Position numbers and translations under genes: made by a program
Shown: positions 32,061 through 41,362 of the stretch, one piece after another
Layout: each line of letters starts with the position of its first letter
How positions within the stretch are numbered: the stretch's first letter is position 1
NCBI GenBank assembly: GCA_028289195.1
Contig: JANQQR010000023.1
Location: forward strand, 310,001-374,000
Source: Phycisphaerales bacterium
GTDB lineage: Bacteria; Planctomycetota; Phycisphaerae; Phycisphaerales; UBA1924
Direction of reading: 5' to 3'
DNA: 64,000 nt
The notes under the pieces: model-generated
The model's input: only the letters and a program-made list of their open reading frames with translations
Told to the model about the DNA's origin: nothing
Databases searched by the model: none

Positions 32061-34886
32061 TCACGGGCACACGTTCAGCCAGTTGCTCAGCGTGATCGTG
32101 ATGTCGTTGAAATCGACGATGCCGTTGCAGTCCGAGTCGCCGGGCCCGGTGTTGCCCGCGCCGTAGTTGTTGCCGAAGTTGCTGACGACGAACGTGATGT
32201 CGTTGAAGTTTACGGCCTGGTTGCCGTCGGCATCCCCGAGGCAGCACGCCGGGACCGCGCCGCACGCGGCCAGATCAGTCACGAAGGCGCCGCGACCGTG
32301 GGTGAACGCGGCGAGCACGTCGTCGCCCTGGAAGTCGAGTTCCTCGATGACCGTGTTGGCCAGCCCGGCGTTGGCCGGACTCCAGGTCGCGCCGCCGTCG
32401 TCGCTGGCGAACACGCCGACCTCGGTGCCCGCATACAGCTGATCGCTGTCGCACGGGCGGATTGCGATGGAATGCACGGGGATGTCTGGGATGCCGGCGA
32501 GGCCGATCCCGTCGATCGAGGTCCACGTCGCGCCGCCGTCGGTGGTGCGGTAGATGTGATCGATGCCGAAGGTCGAGTAGGTCGCGTAGCAGATGTCGGG
32601 GTCGTTGGGATCGACCGCCAGGTCACTGACGAACCCGAAGGCCGGGCCGTCGTCGGCGGGGAGGCCGTTGGGGGTGCTGAAGAGCGTCCAGGCGGCGACC
32701 GGGTCGAGCGCGTTCGATGTGCGCGTGATCCAGCCATCGTTGAAGCCCATGTAGACGACGTTGCTGTTGCCCGGAGCGATCGCGATCGCCGAAACGAACG
32801 CGGGGCCGAACCAGTTGGGTCCGGGGTTGGTCCAGTTGAACGCACCGTTGACCGTGCGCCAGGGCTCGAGCCCGCCGGTCCAGAGGATGTCGGGGTTGTT
32901 GGGGTCCATCTCGAAGGGCGTGATGAAGAGGCCCGAGTCCGGGCCGAGGCCGACATTGAAGAACCCGAAGCTGTTGCCGCCGTCGTCGGTGCGCCGGATC
33001 GTGCCGAAGTTCTGCGTCTCGACGAACGCGACCCCGACGCCGCCGCCGGGGTTGTACGGGCCGACGGGCGAGATGGCCGTGTAGCCGCCGTCGCCGCCGA
33101 ACACCTCGACCCAGGCCTCGGGCGTGACGCGTGAGGTGACCTGGCTGGTGCCGTTGTCCTGCGCGCCGGCGAGGAAAACGTCGGCCTGGGGCGCGATCAC
33201 GCCGTGGTAGTACTGCGTCACGCCGTAGCTCGTGTTGAGATCGATCCAGATCACGCTCGCGAGATCGGAGACGAACTGCGGGCACTGGTTGACGTTGGTC
33301 GTCGCCAGCGCGTTGTCGGTCCGGTAGACGCCGCCGTCGTTGCCGACGTACATGGTCTGGTTCGTCGTCCCGTTGTAGTCGGGGTGGAAGACGATCTCGT
33401 GCTGGTCCGCGTGCAGGAACTGGCCGAGCGTCTCGAAGATCCACCAGTAGCTGGTGATCGAGAAGTTCACGCCGGCGTCGTCCGAGCGGAACATGTCGAT
33501 CCCGCCGACCCAGACGACGTCGGGATTCACGGGATCGACCTTGATGATGTTGTCGTACCAGCCCTGGTCGAAGCCGCTGCCGCCTTGGCATGCATTGGCC
33601 AGCGTGTTGGAGAGCAGCAGCGTGTTCACCGGAGTCACGGCCGACTGCTGTGTCCAGGTCAAGCCGCTGTCAACCGAGCGGAACACGCCGACGACGCGCC
33701 CGGTCCCGAGCGGGCCGGACCCGTTGGCCGCCATGCACACGTAAACGATGTTGGGGCTGCTCGGCGCGAAGTCGATCGTCATCCGGCCCTGCTGGGGGTT
33801 GTCCAGAACGGTGGCTGTGCTGACCTTGGTCCACGCGTTGCCGATGTTCGTGGAGCGCCACATGCCGCCCTGGTTGAAGCTGCCGCAGGAGGCGAGGATG
33901 AGGTCGGGCTGCGTCCCGGGCTGGATCTGCAGGTCGGTGAACCCGACATTCGTCGCGTCGCCGTTGGGCGCCGCGGTGTCGATGAAGAGCGTGTTGTCCA
34001 GGACCGACGCCCACGTCGTGCCGGCGTTGAGCGAGCGGAACACGCCGAAGCGCGTGGCCGCGTAGACCCGGTTCGGATCGTTCGGGCTGACCTGGAGCTT
34101 GTTCACCTGGTAGAACGCGCCGGTGGGCACGGAGCCGTCGACGGTCCCGGCGAGCTGCGTCCACGTCGCGCCGGCGTCGGTGGTCTTGAAGATGCCGAGC
34201 CCGCGGATCGCGTCGCTGTTGAAGAAGCCCTCGCCCGTGCCCGCGTAGATGATGTCGGGGTCGGTCGGATCCATCGCCATGCTGTTGACGGCGATGTTGG
34301 CCAGGAAGTCGTCGAGCGGGAACCAGCTCGCGCCCGCGTTGACGGACTTGAACACGCCCCCACCTACGCCTGCGGCGTACATGATCTGCGGGTCCTGCGG
34401 GTTGATCAGGATCGCGCGGGTCCGCCCGCCGATGTTGCCTGGGCCGACCTCGTCCCACGAGGTGATGCCGCCGGCCCCGAATCCGCGATCGCCAAACGCG
34501 CCGCGGGCGTCTTCGAGGAGCTCAACCTGCGACTTGATCGCCAGCACCTGGTCCGCGGGGTACTCTTCGAGCCCTGCGCCTTCGAGACGCTGGGCCATGA
34601 AGTACTCGTGGCGCTCGCCGGGTTCGCCGGGCGCCGTGTCCTTCTCCTCGATCTCGGCGAATCCGAGCTCGGGCGAGCCGGCCAGGTGCTGCGATTCAAG
34701 ATCAGTCGCCGCGACACTCGGTGCCGATCCGCTGTCGACCGACGCCTGGTACCCGGCGCACCCGACCAGACTGATGCTCGCGATCCCGGCGCCCAGCGCC
34801 GCGATCGATCGCTTGACCGAAGCACCCCGGACGAGCCCGCCCGGCGCACGGAAACACCTCTCCCCGATCCGCACTCTGCTCAGCAT
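32061..34886 (-). CDS. Asp-box (BNR) beta-propeller lipoprotein with C-terminal dockerin-type repeats
   Basis: 941 aa from ATG 34886, with GGAGGA eight bases upstream. A longer than usual N-region leads to a lipobox (SLVGC, C43). After a ~100-residue linker comes a large Asp-box region (KSVNAGASW, KTTDAGATW, RSLNAGTTW, RSVDSGLTW, RTTDGGATW, ASDDGGATW and others). The last ~70 residues hold two calcium-loop repeats (DADGNQAVNFND and DSDCNGIVDFND, each followed by a helix ending in SNF or SNW), the GC-type dockerin pattern common in Phycisphaerae. The sequence ends with Cys-Pro. Probably a cell-surface protein; catalytic activity unproven. Confidence 0.85.
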   Translation of the reverse strand: MLSRVRIGERCFRAPGGLVRGASVKRSIAALGAGIASISLVGCAGYQASVDSGSAPSVAATDLESQHLAGSPELGFAEIEEKDTAPGEPGERHEYFMAQRLEGAGLEEYPADQVLAIKSQVELLEDARGAFGDRGFGAGGITSWDEVGPGNIGGRTRAILINPQDPQIMYAAGVGGGVFKSVNAGASWFPLDDFLANIAVNSMAMDPTDPDIIYAGTGEGFFNSDAIRGLGIFKTTDAGATWTQLAGTVDGSVPTGAFYQVNKLQVSPNDPNRVYAATRFGVFRSLNAGTTWASVLDNTLFIDTAAPNGDATNVGFTDLQIQPGTQPDLILASCGSFNQGGMWRSTNIGNAWTKVSTATVLDNPQQGRMTIDFAPSSPNIVYVCMAANGSGPLGTGRVVGVFRSVDSGLTWTQQSAVTPVNTLLLSNTLANACQGGSGFDQGWYDNIIKVDPVNPDVVWVGGIDMFRSDDAGVNFSITSYWWIFETLGQFLHADQHEIVFHPDYNGTTNQTMYVGNDGGVYRTDNALATTNVNQCPQFVSDLASVIWIDLNTSYGVTQYYHGVIAPQADVFLAGAQDNGTSQVTSRVTPEAWVEVFGGDGGYTAISPVGPYNPGGGVGVAFVETQNFGTIRRTDDGGNSFGFFNVGLGPDSGLFITPFEMDPNNPDILWTGGLEPWRTVNGAFNWTNPGPNWFGPAFVSAIAIAPGNSNVVYMGFNDGWITRTSNALDPVAAWTLFSTPNGLPADDGPAFGFVSDLAVDPNDPDICYATYSTFGIDHIYRTTDGGATWTSIDGIGLAGIPDIPVHSIAIRPCDSDQLYAGTEVGVFASDDGGATWSPANAGLANTVIEELDFQGDDVLAAFTHGRGAFVTDLAACGAVPACCLGDADGNQAVNFNDITFVVSNFGNNYGAGNTGPGDSDCNGIVDFNDITITLSNWLNVCP

Positions 34887-35094
34887 GGAAAGTCCTCCTC
34901 GAGAAACACCCGCCCCCCGGTGGGGGCTCTGGAGGTCAGCGTACTTCCAGCGACCCGGTTCGCAAAACGGAATCTCCGCTCTGTGGACCGAGAATCCGAG
35001 ATTCACCCGTCCGCATGGACTGAGGCGCGGCCCGACGCGGTCGCGCGTATCGATATTCGCGGAGTCTCTGACCGGCCCGGTGGCCCCCAAGGGC

Positions 35095-35129
35095 AAAAAA
35101 AAGCCGACGCCCCCTGAGCGGGGGCGCCG
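35095..35129 (-). terminator. Rho-independent terminator of the PEP-CTERM-like gene at 35168
   Basis: CGCCCCC (35108-35114) pairs with GGGGGCG (35120-35126) around a 5-nt loop, with two more pairs beyond a mismatch, followed on the minus strand by eight T (complement of 35102-35095). Confidence 0.8.
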
Positions 35130-35167
35130 ACCACAATCACAAACTCTCTCTCCCTCGGAGCCTGGTT

Positions 35168-35899
35168 TCAGCGGCGGCGCCGAACACCGAGGACCGCGAG
35201 GCCGGCGAGACCCATCCCGGCGGCGCTGGGCAGCGGGATCGGGCGTCCGGGTTCTTCCGGGGTGGCCGTGAACAGCCAGTCGCTGGCCTTGAGGTGATTC
35301 TGGATGTTGCCGAACGAGCCATCGCTCGGGGCGTGGTTGAGCCAGCCCCAGCCGCTGATCCCGGCGAAACCGCGATGGCCGTTGTCGTCGTCCTTGTCGC
35401 CGAAGCGGAACGAGAAGTCTCCGTTGCTCTTGTCAACGAGGTCGAACACCGTCTCGCCGGCGTAGTCGCTGAACCCGCTGACGAGTTCGACCGTGCCGGT
35501 GTTCTGCATGTTGGCGGTGACGAGCAGGTCGTCATCGCCGGGAGCGGTGCCGACATTCATGTTGTAGGTGAAATCGACATCGATCAGGCCGCTGAGGCCC
35601 GCGTCGTAGCTGCCGCCGGTGTCGAGGCCGCCGAAGGCGGTGCCGAAGATCCGGATGGTGGCGCCGTCGTAGTCGAGCTTCATGTCCGCCATCGGATGCT
35701 CGAAGTCGAACGTGTACGTGCTGCCCGCGCTGCCGTCGAGCAGGCCGTCCAGGCGGAGCCCGTACTGGGGCGGAGCGGCGTTGCCGTCGGGGTGGTTGCC
35801 GAGGATGTACGTGCCGGGCAGGATCGTCGCTGCGCTGGCACCGGTGGTGGCCAGTGCAAGCGCACCGATAGCGCCCACGATCGAAAGTCTCTTGCTCAT
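35168..35899 (-). CDS. Secreted protein with PEP-CTERM-like sorting signal
   Basis: 243 aa. Signal peptide MSKRLSIVGAIGALALATTGASA. The body is beta-rich with acidic loops (YTFDFEHPMADMKLDYDGATIRIFGTAFGG; FSFRFGDKDDDNGHRGFAGISGWGWLNH), the pattern of several PEP-CTERM envelope proteins of unknown function. The C-terminus IPLPSAAGMGLAGLAVLGVRRRR is an exosortase-type signal in which the Pro motif is IPLP. A dyad CCGAG-GTGA-CTCGG lies about 40 bp upstream of the start. Its terminator is listed separately. Confidence 0.8.
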   Translation of the reverse strand: MSKRLSIVGAIGALALATTGASAATILPGTYILGNHPDGNAAPPQYGLRLDGLLDGSAGSTYTFDFEHPMADMKLDYDGATIRIFGTAFGGLDTGGSYDAGLSGLIDVDFTYNMNVGTAPGDDDLLVTANMQNTGTVELVSGFSDYAGETVFDLVDKSNGDFSFRFGDKDDDNGHRGFAGISGWGWLNHAPSDGSFGNIQNHLKASDWLFTATPEEPGRPIPLPSAAGMGLAGLAVLGVRRRR

Positions 35900-36031
35900 T
35901 TCTTTCTTTCTCCCTGTTTCCTACCGGAACGTCCGAGTCACCTCGGCTAACCAATGTCGAACCAAGAACTTACAGCCCAATTGATGAGCCAATACAGAAT
36001 GCCCCAGGATCGTTCGAGAGCAAGGGGCATC

Positions 36032-36243
36032 TGCTATAAGTCGTGAAAAAACAAGGGCTTGTCGACGGAGACGCCGATAGGTCGCCCCGTCTCATAATCG
36101 CCCCTGTCCCTTCGCCCTGAGGCTCAAAAAACCGGGCGTGCCCATCAAATCCGCTTGCCTCGACCCGGGCGCGCCGTACGTTGTTCGTACACGTCAAATG
36201 GGGTCTCATCCGCTCTCCCAAGCGATGAGACCTCTTTTCTTTT
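36032..36243 (+). ncRNA. Candidate structured leader RNA or small RNA upstream of the alcohol dehydrogenase gene
   Basis: An extended -10 (TGC-TATAAG, 36032-36040) predicts a start near 36047. The ~200 nt that follow contain stems GAGACG/CGTCTC (36068-36073 with 36088-36093), TGAGGC/GCCTCG (36118-36123 with 36157-36162) enclosing a short GGG/CCC hairpin, GTACG/CGTAC (36176-36180 with 36186-36190), and a terminator ending at 36243. The sequence GTCTCAT occurs twice (36089-36095 and 36203-36209); ATGAGAC at 36225-36231 can pair with either, giving a possible terminator/antiterminator switch. No known riboswitch class was recognised. It could be an attenuated leader of the downstream gene or a standalone RNA. 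Confidence 0.5.
36202..36243 (+). terminator. Rho-independent terminator within the alcohol dehydrogenase leader
   Basis: GGTCTCAT-C-CGCT pairs with AGCG-ATGAGACC (12 bp with a single bulged C) around CTCCCA, followed by TCTTTTCTTTT. It lies 55 nt before the ATG at 36298 and cannot serve the minus-strand neighbour. Confidence 0.75.
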
Positions 36244-36297
36244 GCGCACGGCGCATCGGCGTATGCTCTCGGCCCGAACCCCTCGCGGAGATCGAGC

Positions 36298-37308
36298 ATG
36301 ACCACGACCGTCCACGCCTACGCCGCCCCCACCGCCGGCGCATCCCTCGAGCCCTTCGAGTACGACCTTCCCGATCTCGGGGCGCACGACGTGGACATTG
36401 ACGTCGAGCACTGCGGCATCTGCCACTCCGACCTGAGCATGCTCGACAACGAATGGGGAATGTCTCAGTTCCCGTTCGTCGCCGGCCATGAGGCGGCAGG
36501 ACGCGTCCGTGCCGTCGGCGAGCACGTGACGCACCTCCAGCCGGGCGATCGCGTCGGTCTGGGCTGGCACTCGGGCTACTGCAACGCGTGCATGCAGTGT
36601 CTCAGCGGCGACCACAACATGTGCGCCGGGTCCTCGGCCACGATCGTCGGGCGCCACGGCGGGTTCGCGGACGTGGTGCGCGCCCAAGCGATGAGCGTGG
36701 TGAAGCTGCCCGACGGTGTCGAATCGTCCAAAGCCGGCCCTCTGTTCTGCGGCGGCATCACGGTGTTCAACCCGCTGGTGCAGCTTGGGCTCTCGCCGCT
36801 CGACGAGGTTGCCGTCGTGGGCATCGGCGGGCTGGGGCACATGGCCCTGGCTTTCTGCCGCGCGTGGGGCTGCCACGTCACGGCGTTCACCTCGCCGAGC
36901 AAGATGGAGGAGGCCAAGTCGCTGGGGGCCCATGAGACGATCAGCAATCGCGATCCTGAGGCCATCAAGCAGTGCAGGGGCCGGTTCGATCTGATCCTCT
37001 CGACGGTCAACGTCAAGCTGGACTGGAACGAGTACATCGAGGCGCTCAAGCCCCGGGGAACCCTGCATGTCCTTGGGGCGGTGCTCGAGCCCCTCGACAT
37101 CGCGGCATTCCCCCTGCTCATGCAGCAGCGTTCCGTTTCGGGTTCACCGGTGGGTAGCCCCGCGACGATCGCCCGGATGCTCGACTTCAGCGCTCGTCAC
37201 TCCATTGCTCCGACCACGGAGCACTTCCCGATGAGCAGGGTCAACGACGCGTTCGAGCATCTCCGATCCGGGAACGCGAGATACCGGATCGTCCTCGATC
37301 GCGACTAA
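36298..37308 (+). CDS. Zinc-dependent NAD(P) alcohol dehydrogenase (MDR family)
   Basis: 336 aa, SD GGAG. Catalytic zinc ligands C39 (EHCGICHSD), H64 and C151; structural zinc C95, C98, C101, C109 ([16 protein letters not shown]); cofactor motif GIGGLG at 175-180. The [14 protein letters not shown] segment ([14 protein letters not shown]) and overall order match the YahK/cinnamyl-alcohol dehydrogenase branch, which reduces a broad range of aldehydes with NADPH. The leader contains a terminator and alternative pairings, so expression may be controlled by attenuation. Confidence 0.93.
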   Translation: MTTTVHAYAAPTAGASLEPFEYDLPDLGAHDVDIDVEHCGICHSDLSMLDNEWGMSQFPFVAGHEAAGRVRAVGEHVTHLQPGDRVGLGWHSGYCNACMQCLSGDHNMCAGSSATIVGRHGGFADVVRAQAMSVVKLPDGVESSKAGPLFCGGITVFNPLVQLGLSPLDEVAVVGIGGLGHMALAFCRAWGCHVTAFTSPSKMEEAKSLGAHETISNRDPEAIKQCRGRFDLILSTVNVKLDWNEYIEALKPRGTLHVLGAVLEPLDIAAFPLLMQQRSVSGSPVGSPATIARMLDFSARHSIAPTTEHFPMSRVNDAFEHLRSGNARYRIVLDRD

Positions 37309-37321
37309 GCCGATCGAACGA

Positions 37322-38356
37322 TCACGCGGCGCTGGACCCGGCCTCGCGGGGCGCTTCGGCGCTCGACGCGCGGGCGCGCCCTGCCCTCTTCCTCAGGACT
37401 CGTGAGAGTTCCGGCGCGAAGGCGAACGCGATCATGCGCGATGCGAGCCTCGGTTGGGAGACGAGTATGGCCGGGCTGCCTGCCAGCGCCCGGCGGGCAC
37501 TGCGGCGGGCGCCCGCGCGATCGCCGGAATCAGCCAGCGCGATCGACTTGGTGGCGTCGTTCCAGGCGATGCGCCGGTTCATGAGCGTGCGGTACCGGGC
37601 GTCGATGTGATCGCGGATCATGACGTTGACCCGGGTCGCCCGGTCGATCCGGTCGAGCAGGTCGACACTGCTCCACGTCCCGCCCCGGTGCACCTGGTAC
37701 ACCGCCATCGTCTCGTCGACGTACCCAACCGTGCCCCGCGTTGCCGAGTGGACGAACAGCGGCCAGTCGCCCTGCGGCGCCTCGGCGATCCAGGCCGGGA
37801 ACGGCCCGACCAACTCCCGATTCAGCACGACCGAGCACGTCTGCATCTCCAGCGCACGCCGGCTGAGCAGGGCCTCGATCGATCGGATCGGCCTGTGGCC
37901 TTCCGCGGGGTGGCGCCCGAGCGGGCGGTGCACCTCGCCCGCATGCTCGTCGGTGTCGTCGGGCTTGACCTCGACGGGGTGGTACGAGATCGCGATCGCG
38001 GGATCGGCCTCCATCAGGCCGACCTGGTGCGCGAGCTTCTGCGGGTCGGTCCAGTAGTCGTCGCCATCGAGGATGGCGAGGTACTTCCCGCGGCATGAAT
38101 CGAAGGTGTCGCGGAAGTTGTCGCTGCTGCCGAGGTTGTTCTCTCGCAGGAGCGGCCGGACGATCTTCGGATTGGCCGACGCGTAGCGCTCGATGATCTG
38201 GCGGGTCGAGTCGGTCGAGCAGTCCTCTCCGATCACCAGTTCGAGGTCGAACTCGCCCCTCTGGCTCAGGACGCTCTCGATGGCACGACCGATGTACGCC
38301 TCGTGGTTGTACGTGATCATGCAGACGCTGACGAGCGGTCGTGCGGGCGCGCTCAT
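37322..38356 (-). CDS. Family 2 glycosyltransferase
   Basis: 344 aa. GT-A motifs are clear: VSVCMITYNHEAYIGRAIESVL at the N-terminus, IGEDCSTDSTRQI, and the DxD region LAILDGDDYWTDP (D97-G-D-D). The C-terminal 60 residues are basic and Ala/Arg-rich with no membrane helix. Its ATG overlaps the TGA of the aminotransferase gene (TGATG), so it is the last gene of the six-gene operon. It probably transfers a sugar made by the upstream genes onto a glycan or lipid. Confidence 0.92.
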   Translation of the reverse strand: MSAPARPLVSVCMITYNHEAYIGRAIESVLSQRGEFDLELVIGEDCSTDSTRQIIERYASANPKIVRPLLRENNLGSSDNFRDTFDSCRGKYLAILDGDDYWTDPQKLAHQVGLMEADPAIAISYHPVEVKPDDTDEHAGEVHRPLGRHPAEGHRPIRSIEALLSRRALEMQTCSVVLNRELVGPFPAWIAEAPQGDWPLFVHSATRGTVGYVDETMAVYQVHRGGTWSSVDLLDRIDRATRVNVMIRDHIDARYRTLMNRRIAWNDATKSIALADSGDRAGARRSARRALAGSPAILVSQPRLASRMIAFAFAPELSRVLRKRAGRARASSAEAPREAGSSAA

Positions 38357-39654
38357 CAGGATCGCTCCGCGTCGGCATCGGTCGGCGGGGTCGCGCTCGC
38401 CTCAGAGCTCTTCTGAAGGTCGGGGAGCATGCGCTGGAGCGCCGTCCGCACCTCGCCGGCGTGCTGGATGGCCTGGCGTGCGATGTCGCAGAGAGTGGCG
38501 ACACCCCCCGGATCCAATTGGGTCCCGGTTGGGAGGAGCATCACACGCGCGGCCACACGCTCGGTCTCTCCAAGGAGGAGGCCGGCTTGCGGGAAGAACG
38601 ACTTGTAGGGCTCCATGCGGTGAACGCCGGGCCAGAAGTACTTGCGCGCGAGCACCCGCTCGGCGTGGTAAACCCCGACCAGTTCGTCGCGGTTGAGCGG
38701 GCACCGCTCGGGATCGATCTCGATCACGATGTACTGGAAGTTGTTGGACTCGGCTTCGTCGTACTCGAAGACCGAGACACCGGGCAGATCACCGAGCCCC
38801 TCGCGGAACAGGTGGTAGTTCCTCCGGTTGACCTCGATCACGCTGTCGAGGCTCTCCAACCCGCAGAGGCCCATCGCGGCGCACACCTCGGACATCTTGC
38901 CGTTCGTCCCGGCGTGGGCGACCTCGTCGAGCCCGGAGAACCCGAAGTTCCGCATCAGGCGCAGGCGTTTGGCGAACTCTGCGTCGTTCGTGGTGACGGC
39001 GCCGCCTTCGAACGTGTTGAAGAACTTGGTCGCGTGGAAGCTGAAGACCTCTGCCAGACCGAACCCGCCGATCATGCGCCCCTTGTGCGAGCACCCGAAC
39101 GCGTGCGCCGCGTCGAACATCAGTTTCAGGCCGCGGCGTTCGGCGATCTCCGTGAGCGCCTCGATGTTGCAGGGGTGGCCCCAGACGTGCACCCCGATGA
39201 TGCCGGTCGTTCGGGGGGTGATGAGCTCCTCGACCTTCGCGGGATCGATCTGGTGGGTCCGGGGGTCCATGTCGCAGAACACCGGGGTGATCTGCTGCCA
39301 CTGGAGCGCGTGGGCCGTGGCCACGAACGTGTAGGCCGGGACAATCACCTCGCCCGACAGCCCTGCCGCCCGGACGGCGATCTCGAGCGCGATGGTGCCG
39401 TTGCACATCGCGACGCAGTGCTCGACGCCGACGTAGTCGGCGACCCGCTTCTCGAGCTCGAGGCTCAGCGGGCCGACATTGGTCAGCCAACGCCGGTCGA
39501 ACATCTCGTTGACGAGGCGCAGGAAGTGATCGCGATCGCCGACGTTCGGGCGCCCGATGTGGAGGTTCTCCTCGAACCTCGGCTCGGCGCCGAGGATCGC
39601 GAGAGGTGCGGCGCTGAACTGCGCAGCCGCTCGCGCTGTGGGGGAACCCGTCAT
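38356..39654 (-). CDS. DegT/DnrJ/EryC1/StrS-family PLP-dependent sugar aminotransferase
   Basis: 432 aa from ATG 39654. The fold-type I signature is present: NGTIALEIAVRAAGLSGEVIVPAYTF (PLP phosphate region), D181 in FDAAHAFG and the Schiff-base Lys K210 in FSFHATKFFNTFEGG. The family converts keto-sugar nucleotides to amino sugars. A ~40-residue Ser/Thr/Asp-rich tail follows the domain. It lies 22 bp after the PhyH gene in the operon. Confidence 0.93.
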   Translation of the reverse strand: MTGSPTARAAAQFSAAPLAILGAEPRFEENLHIGRPNVGDRDHFLRLVNEMFDRRWLTNVGPLSLELEKRVADYVGVEHCVAMCNGTIALEIAVRAAGLSGEVIVPAYTFVATAHALQWQQITPVFCDMDPRTHQIDPAKVEELITPRTTGIIGVHVWGHPCNIEALTEIAERRGLKLMFDAAHAFGCSHKGRMIGGFGLAEVFSFHATKFFNTFEGGAVTTNDAEFAKRLRLMRNFGFSGLDEVAHAGTNGKMSEVCAAMGLCGLESLDSVIEVNRRNYHLFREGLGDLPGVSVFEYDEAESNNFQYIVIEIDPERCPLNRDELVGVYHAERVLARKYFWPGVHRMEPYKSFFPQAGLLLGETERVAARVMLLPTGTQLDPGGVATLCDIARQAIQHAGEVRTALQRMLPDLQKSSEASATPPTDADAERS

Positions 39655-39676
39655 CAGCCAACACCCTCTTCCGGCG

Positions 39677-40501
39677 CTATTTCTCCAGGCCCGCGGCGTC
39701 GACCTGAGCCTGGAGCTCGCGGAGCCGGCTCGAGCGCGAACGAACAAAGAACTTGTCCCTGGGGATCTGCGTCAGATCATACTTGCGCGTCCACTTGCCC
39801 CTGAGCAGCGACGTCGCGGCCGGGTCGCTGGCCGGCACGTACGCGGCCTGGACGAGGATCCGGTCCGGCCCCGCCACCGGCGGAGGGGAGGCGTGCCACG
39901 TGCACGTGTGCATGATGGCGATGTCGCCCGGCTCGAGCGACGGGAAGATGAGCGGCCAGTCGTCGCTCAGGATCCCCGTGTTCACCTCGCCCGCGTCGCC
40001 GAGGTACCCGAAGTGGTGCGTGCCGGGGTAGAACGAGATCCCGCCGTTGTCCTTGTTGCACACGCTCAGCGGCACGAAGACCGACGCGCGATCCGGCCAG
40101 CCGTAGTCGTAGCAGAAGTCCTGGTGCACGAACACGGGCGCCTGGCTGTGGCGATCCTTGATCACGAACCGCTGCATGAACAGCGCCAGATCGGGGAAGA
40201 TCTGCTCGATGACGTCGAGCAGCTCCGGGCACTTGTGGATCTCGGCGAGAGCGGTCGGCAGGTCCTCGTTCACGTGGACCGGGTTGAACGGGTTCACCTC
40301 GCGGTTCTTGAGCTTGTCCTCGTAGAACTTGTCCCATTCGTCCTGGTACCCGCGCATCCGGTCCGGGGGGATCACGTTGCGCACGACGAAGTAGCCGACC
40401 TCGCGGTAGACGTCGAGATCGAACGTCTCCGAATCGGCCAGAGGGATGGACCGGGCGATGTCGCCGATCTCGATCTTGTCGGTGGTCATGGTCGTGGTCA
40501 T
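39677..40501 (-). CDS. Phytanoyl-CoA dioxygenase (PhyH) family oxygenase A
   Basis: 274 aa. The Fe(II)/2-oxoglutarate facial triad is visible as H126-Q-D128 (FVHQDFCYDYGW) and H203 (HTCTWHASPPP); R214 is a candidate for 2-oxoglutarate binding. LEPGDIAIMHT is the usual strand before the distal His. PhyH enzymes hydroxylate or halogenate carbons of lipids, amino acids and natural products. Second of two consecutive PhyH genes in the operon; the two share fold motifs but little sequence. Confidence 0.9.
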   Translation of the reverse strand: MTTTMTTDKIEIGDIARSIPLADSETFDLDVYREVGYFVVRNVIPPDRMRGYQDEWDKFYEDKLKNREVNPFNPVHVNEDLPTALAEIHKCPELLDVIEQIFPDLALFMQRFVIKDRHSQAPVFVHQDFCYDYGWPDRASVFVPLSVCNKDNGGISFYPGTHHFGYLGDAGEVNTGILSDDWPLIFPSLEPGDIAIMHTCTWHASPPPVAGPDRILVQAAYVPASDPAATSLLRGKWTRKYDLTQIPRDKFFVRSRSSRLRELQAQVDAAGLEK

Positions 40502-40525
40502 CTCGCTGCCTCCGGTCTGCTGTCC

Positions 40526-41362
40526 TTAGCGCCGGTAGTCGGCGACGTTCTTGGGGAGCTGCTCGTAGTTCCGCTTCATGTCGATGCCGCAGGTCTCGTC
40601 GTCGTAGGGCACCGAGGTGTAGCCGAGGATCGAACGCTGGGCGTTGGTCAGGCCGTCGTAGATCTCCTGGGGCAGGTTGCCCGGGATGTCGAACGCCTGC
40701 TTGAGCCACCAGCGCTGGAACGTCGCGATCATCGACCAGCGGGTGCGACCGCTGGTGTTCTCGAGCGCGCCGTGCCAGAGCCTGCTGTCCCACATGGCCA
40801 GGTCGCCGGCCTTGGAGCGGAGCGGCACGGCCGTCTCGAACGACTCCTGGTTGGTGTACTCACCGCTGAGGTGCGACCCCGGCACGACCACGGTGCAGCC
40901 GCTCTCTTCGTCCTGGTCTTCCAGGATGATCGCCGCCTGCATGACGAACACCTCGGGCCCGGTGTAGGGCACGAGCGAGTCGATGTGCATCGGCATGCGA
41001 TGGCCGCTGCTGCGCGCCAGGTACGAACGGAGGATGTAGTTCGGGTCGCCCTCGGGGAGCGACGTGAACCAGCGATCGTTCAGGAAGTGCTTGAGGATCT
41101 CCTCGAGGAACGGGAGCGAGAAGATGAGGTCGGTGAAGAACGGGTGCTTGGCCTGCAGGTTGTAGACCATCGGCTGGTTCCGGTTCAGGAACGGCATGCG
41201 GTCGGACTGCTTGGACTTGGTGTCCTCGAACGTCTGCTTGGTCAGTTCGAGGGCCTTGTCGATCTGCTCCTGCGAGAACACCTGCGGGATAATGCAGTAC
41301 CCCTTGGTCGTGAGCTCTTCGATATGGGGCTTGGCGTCTCTCACCACTGCTGCGGTCGTCAT
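40526..41362 (-). CDS. Phytanoyl-CoA dioxygenase (PhyH) family oxygenase B
   Basis: 278 aa. Its ATG overlaps the formyltransferase stop (ATGA). Facial triad H126-I-D128 (MPMHIDSLVPYTG) and H197 (SRLWHGALENTSG), with R206 or R208 for the co-substrate. GCTVVVPGSHLSGEY and AGDLAMWD are typical. The distal half (WWLKQAFDIPGNLPQEIYDGLT) resembles PhyH enzymes of natural-product clusters. Likely an Fe/2OG hydroxylase acting on the same pathway intermediate as its neighbours. Confidence 0.9.
   Translation of the reverse strand: MTTAAVVRDAKPHIEELTTKGYCIIPQVFSQEQIDKALELTKQTFEDTKSKQSDRMPFLNRNQPMVYNLQAKHPFFTDLIFSLPFLEEILKHFLNDRWFTSLPEGDPNYILRSYLARSSGHRMPMHIDSLVPYTGPEVFVMQAAIILEDQDEESGCTVVVPGSHLSGEYTNQESFETAVPLRSKAGDLAMWDSRLWHGALENTSGRTRWSMIATFQRWWLKQAFDIPGNLPQEIYDGLTNAQRSILGYTSVPYDDETCGIDMKRNYEQLPKNVADYRR

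Larger units (their letters stand above)
35900..36297. other. Divergent intergenic region with a candidate structured RNA
   Basis: 398 bp, visibly more AT-rich near 35940-36060 than its surroundings. It contains an extended -10 promoter, several perfect stems and a strong plus-strand terminator (listed separately) ahead of the alcohol dehydrogenase gene, and the upstream region of the minus-strand PEP-CTERM-like gene. Confidence 0.6.
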
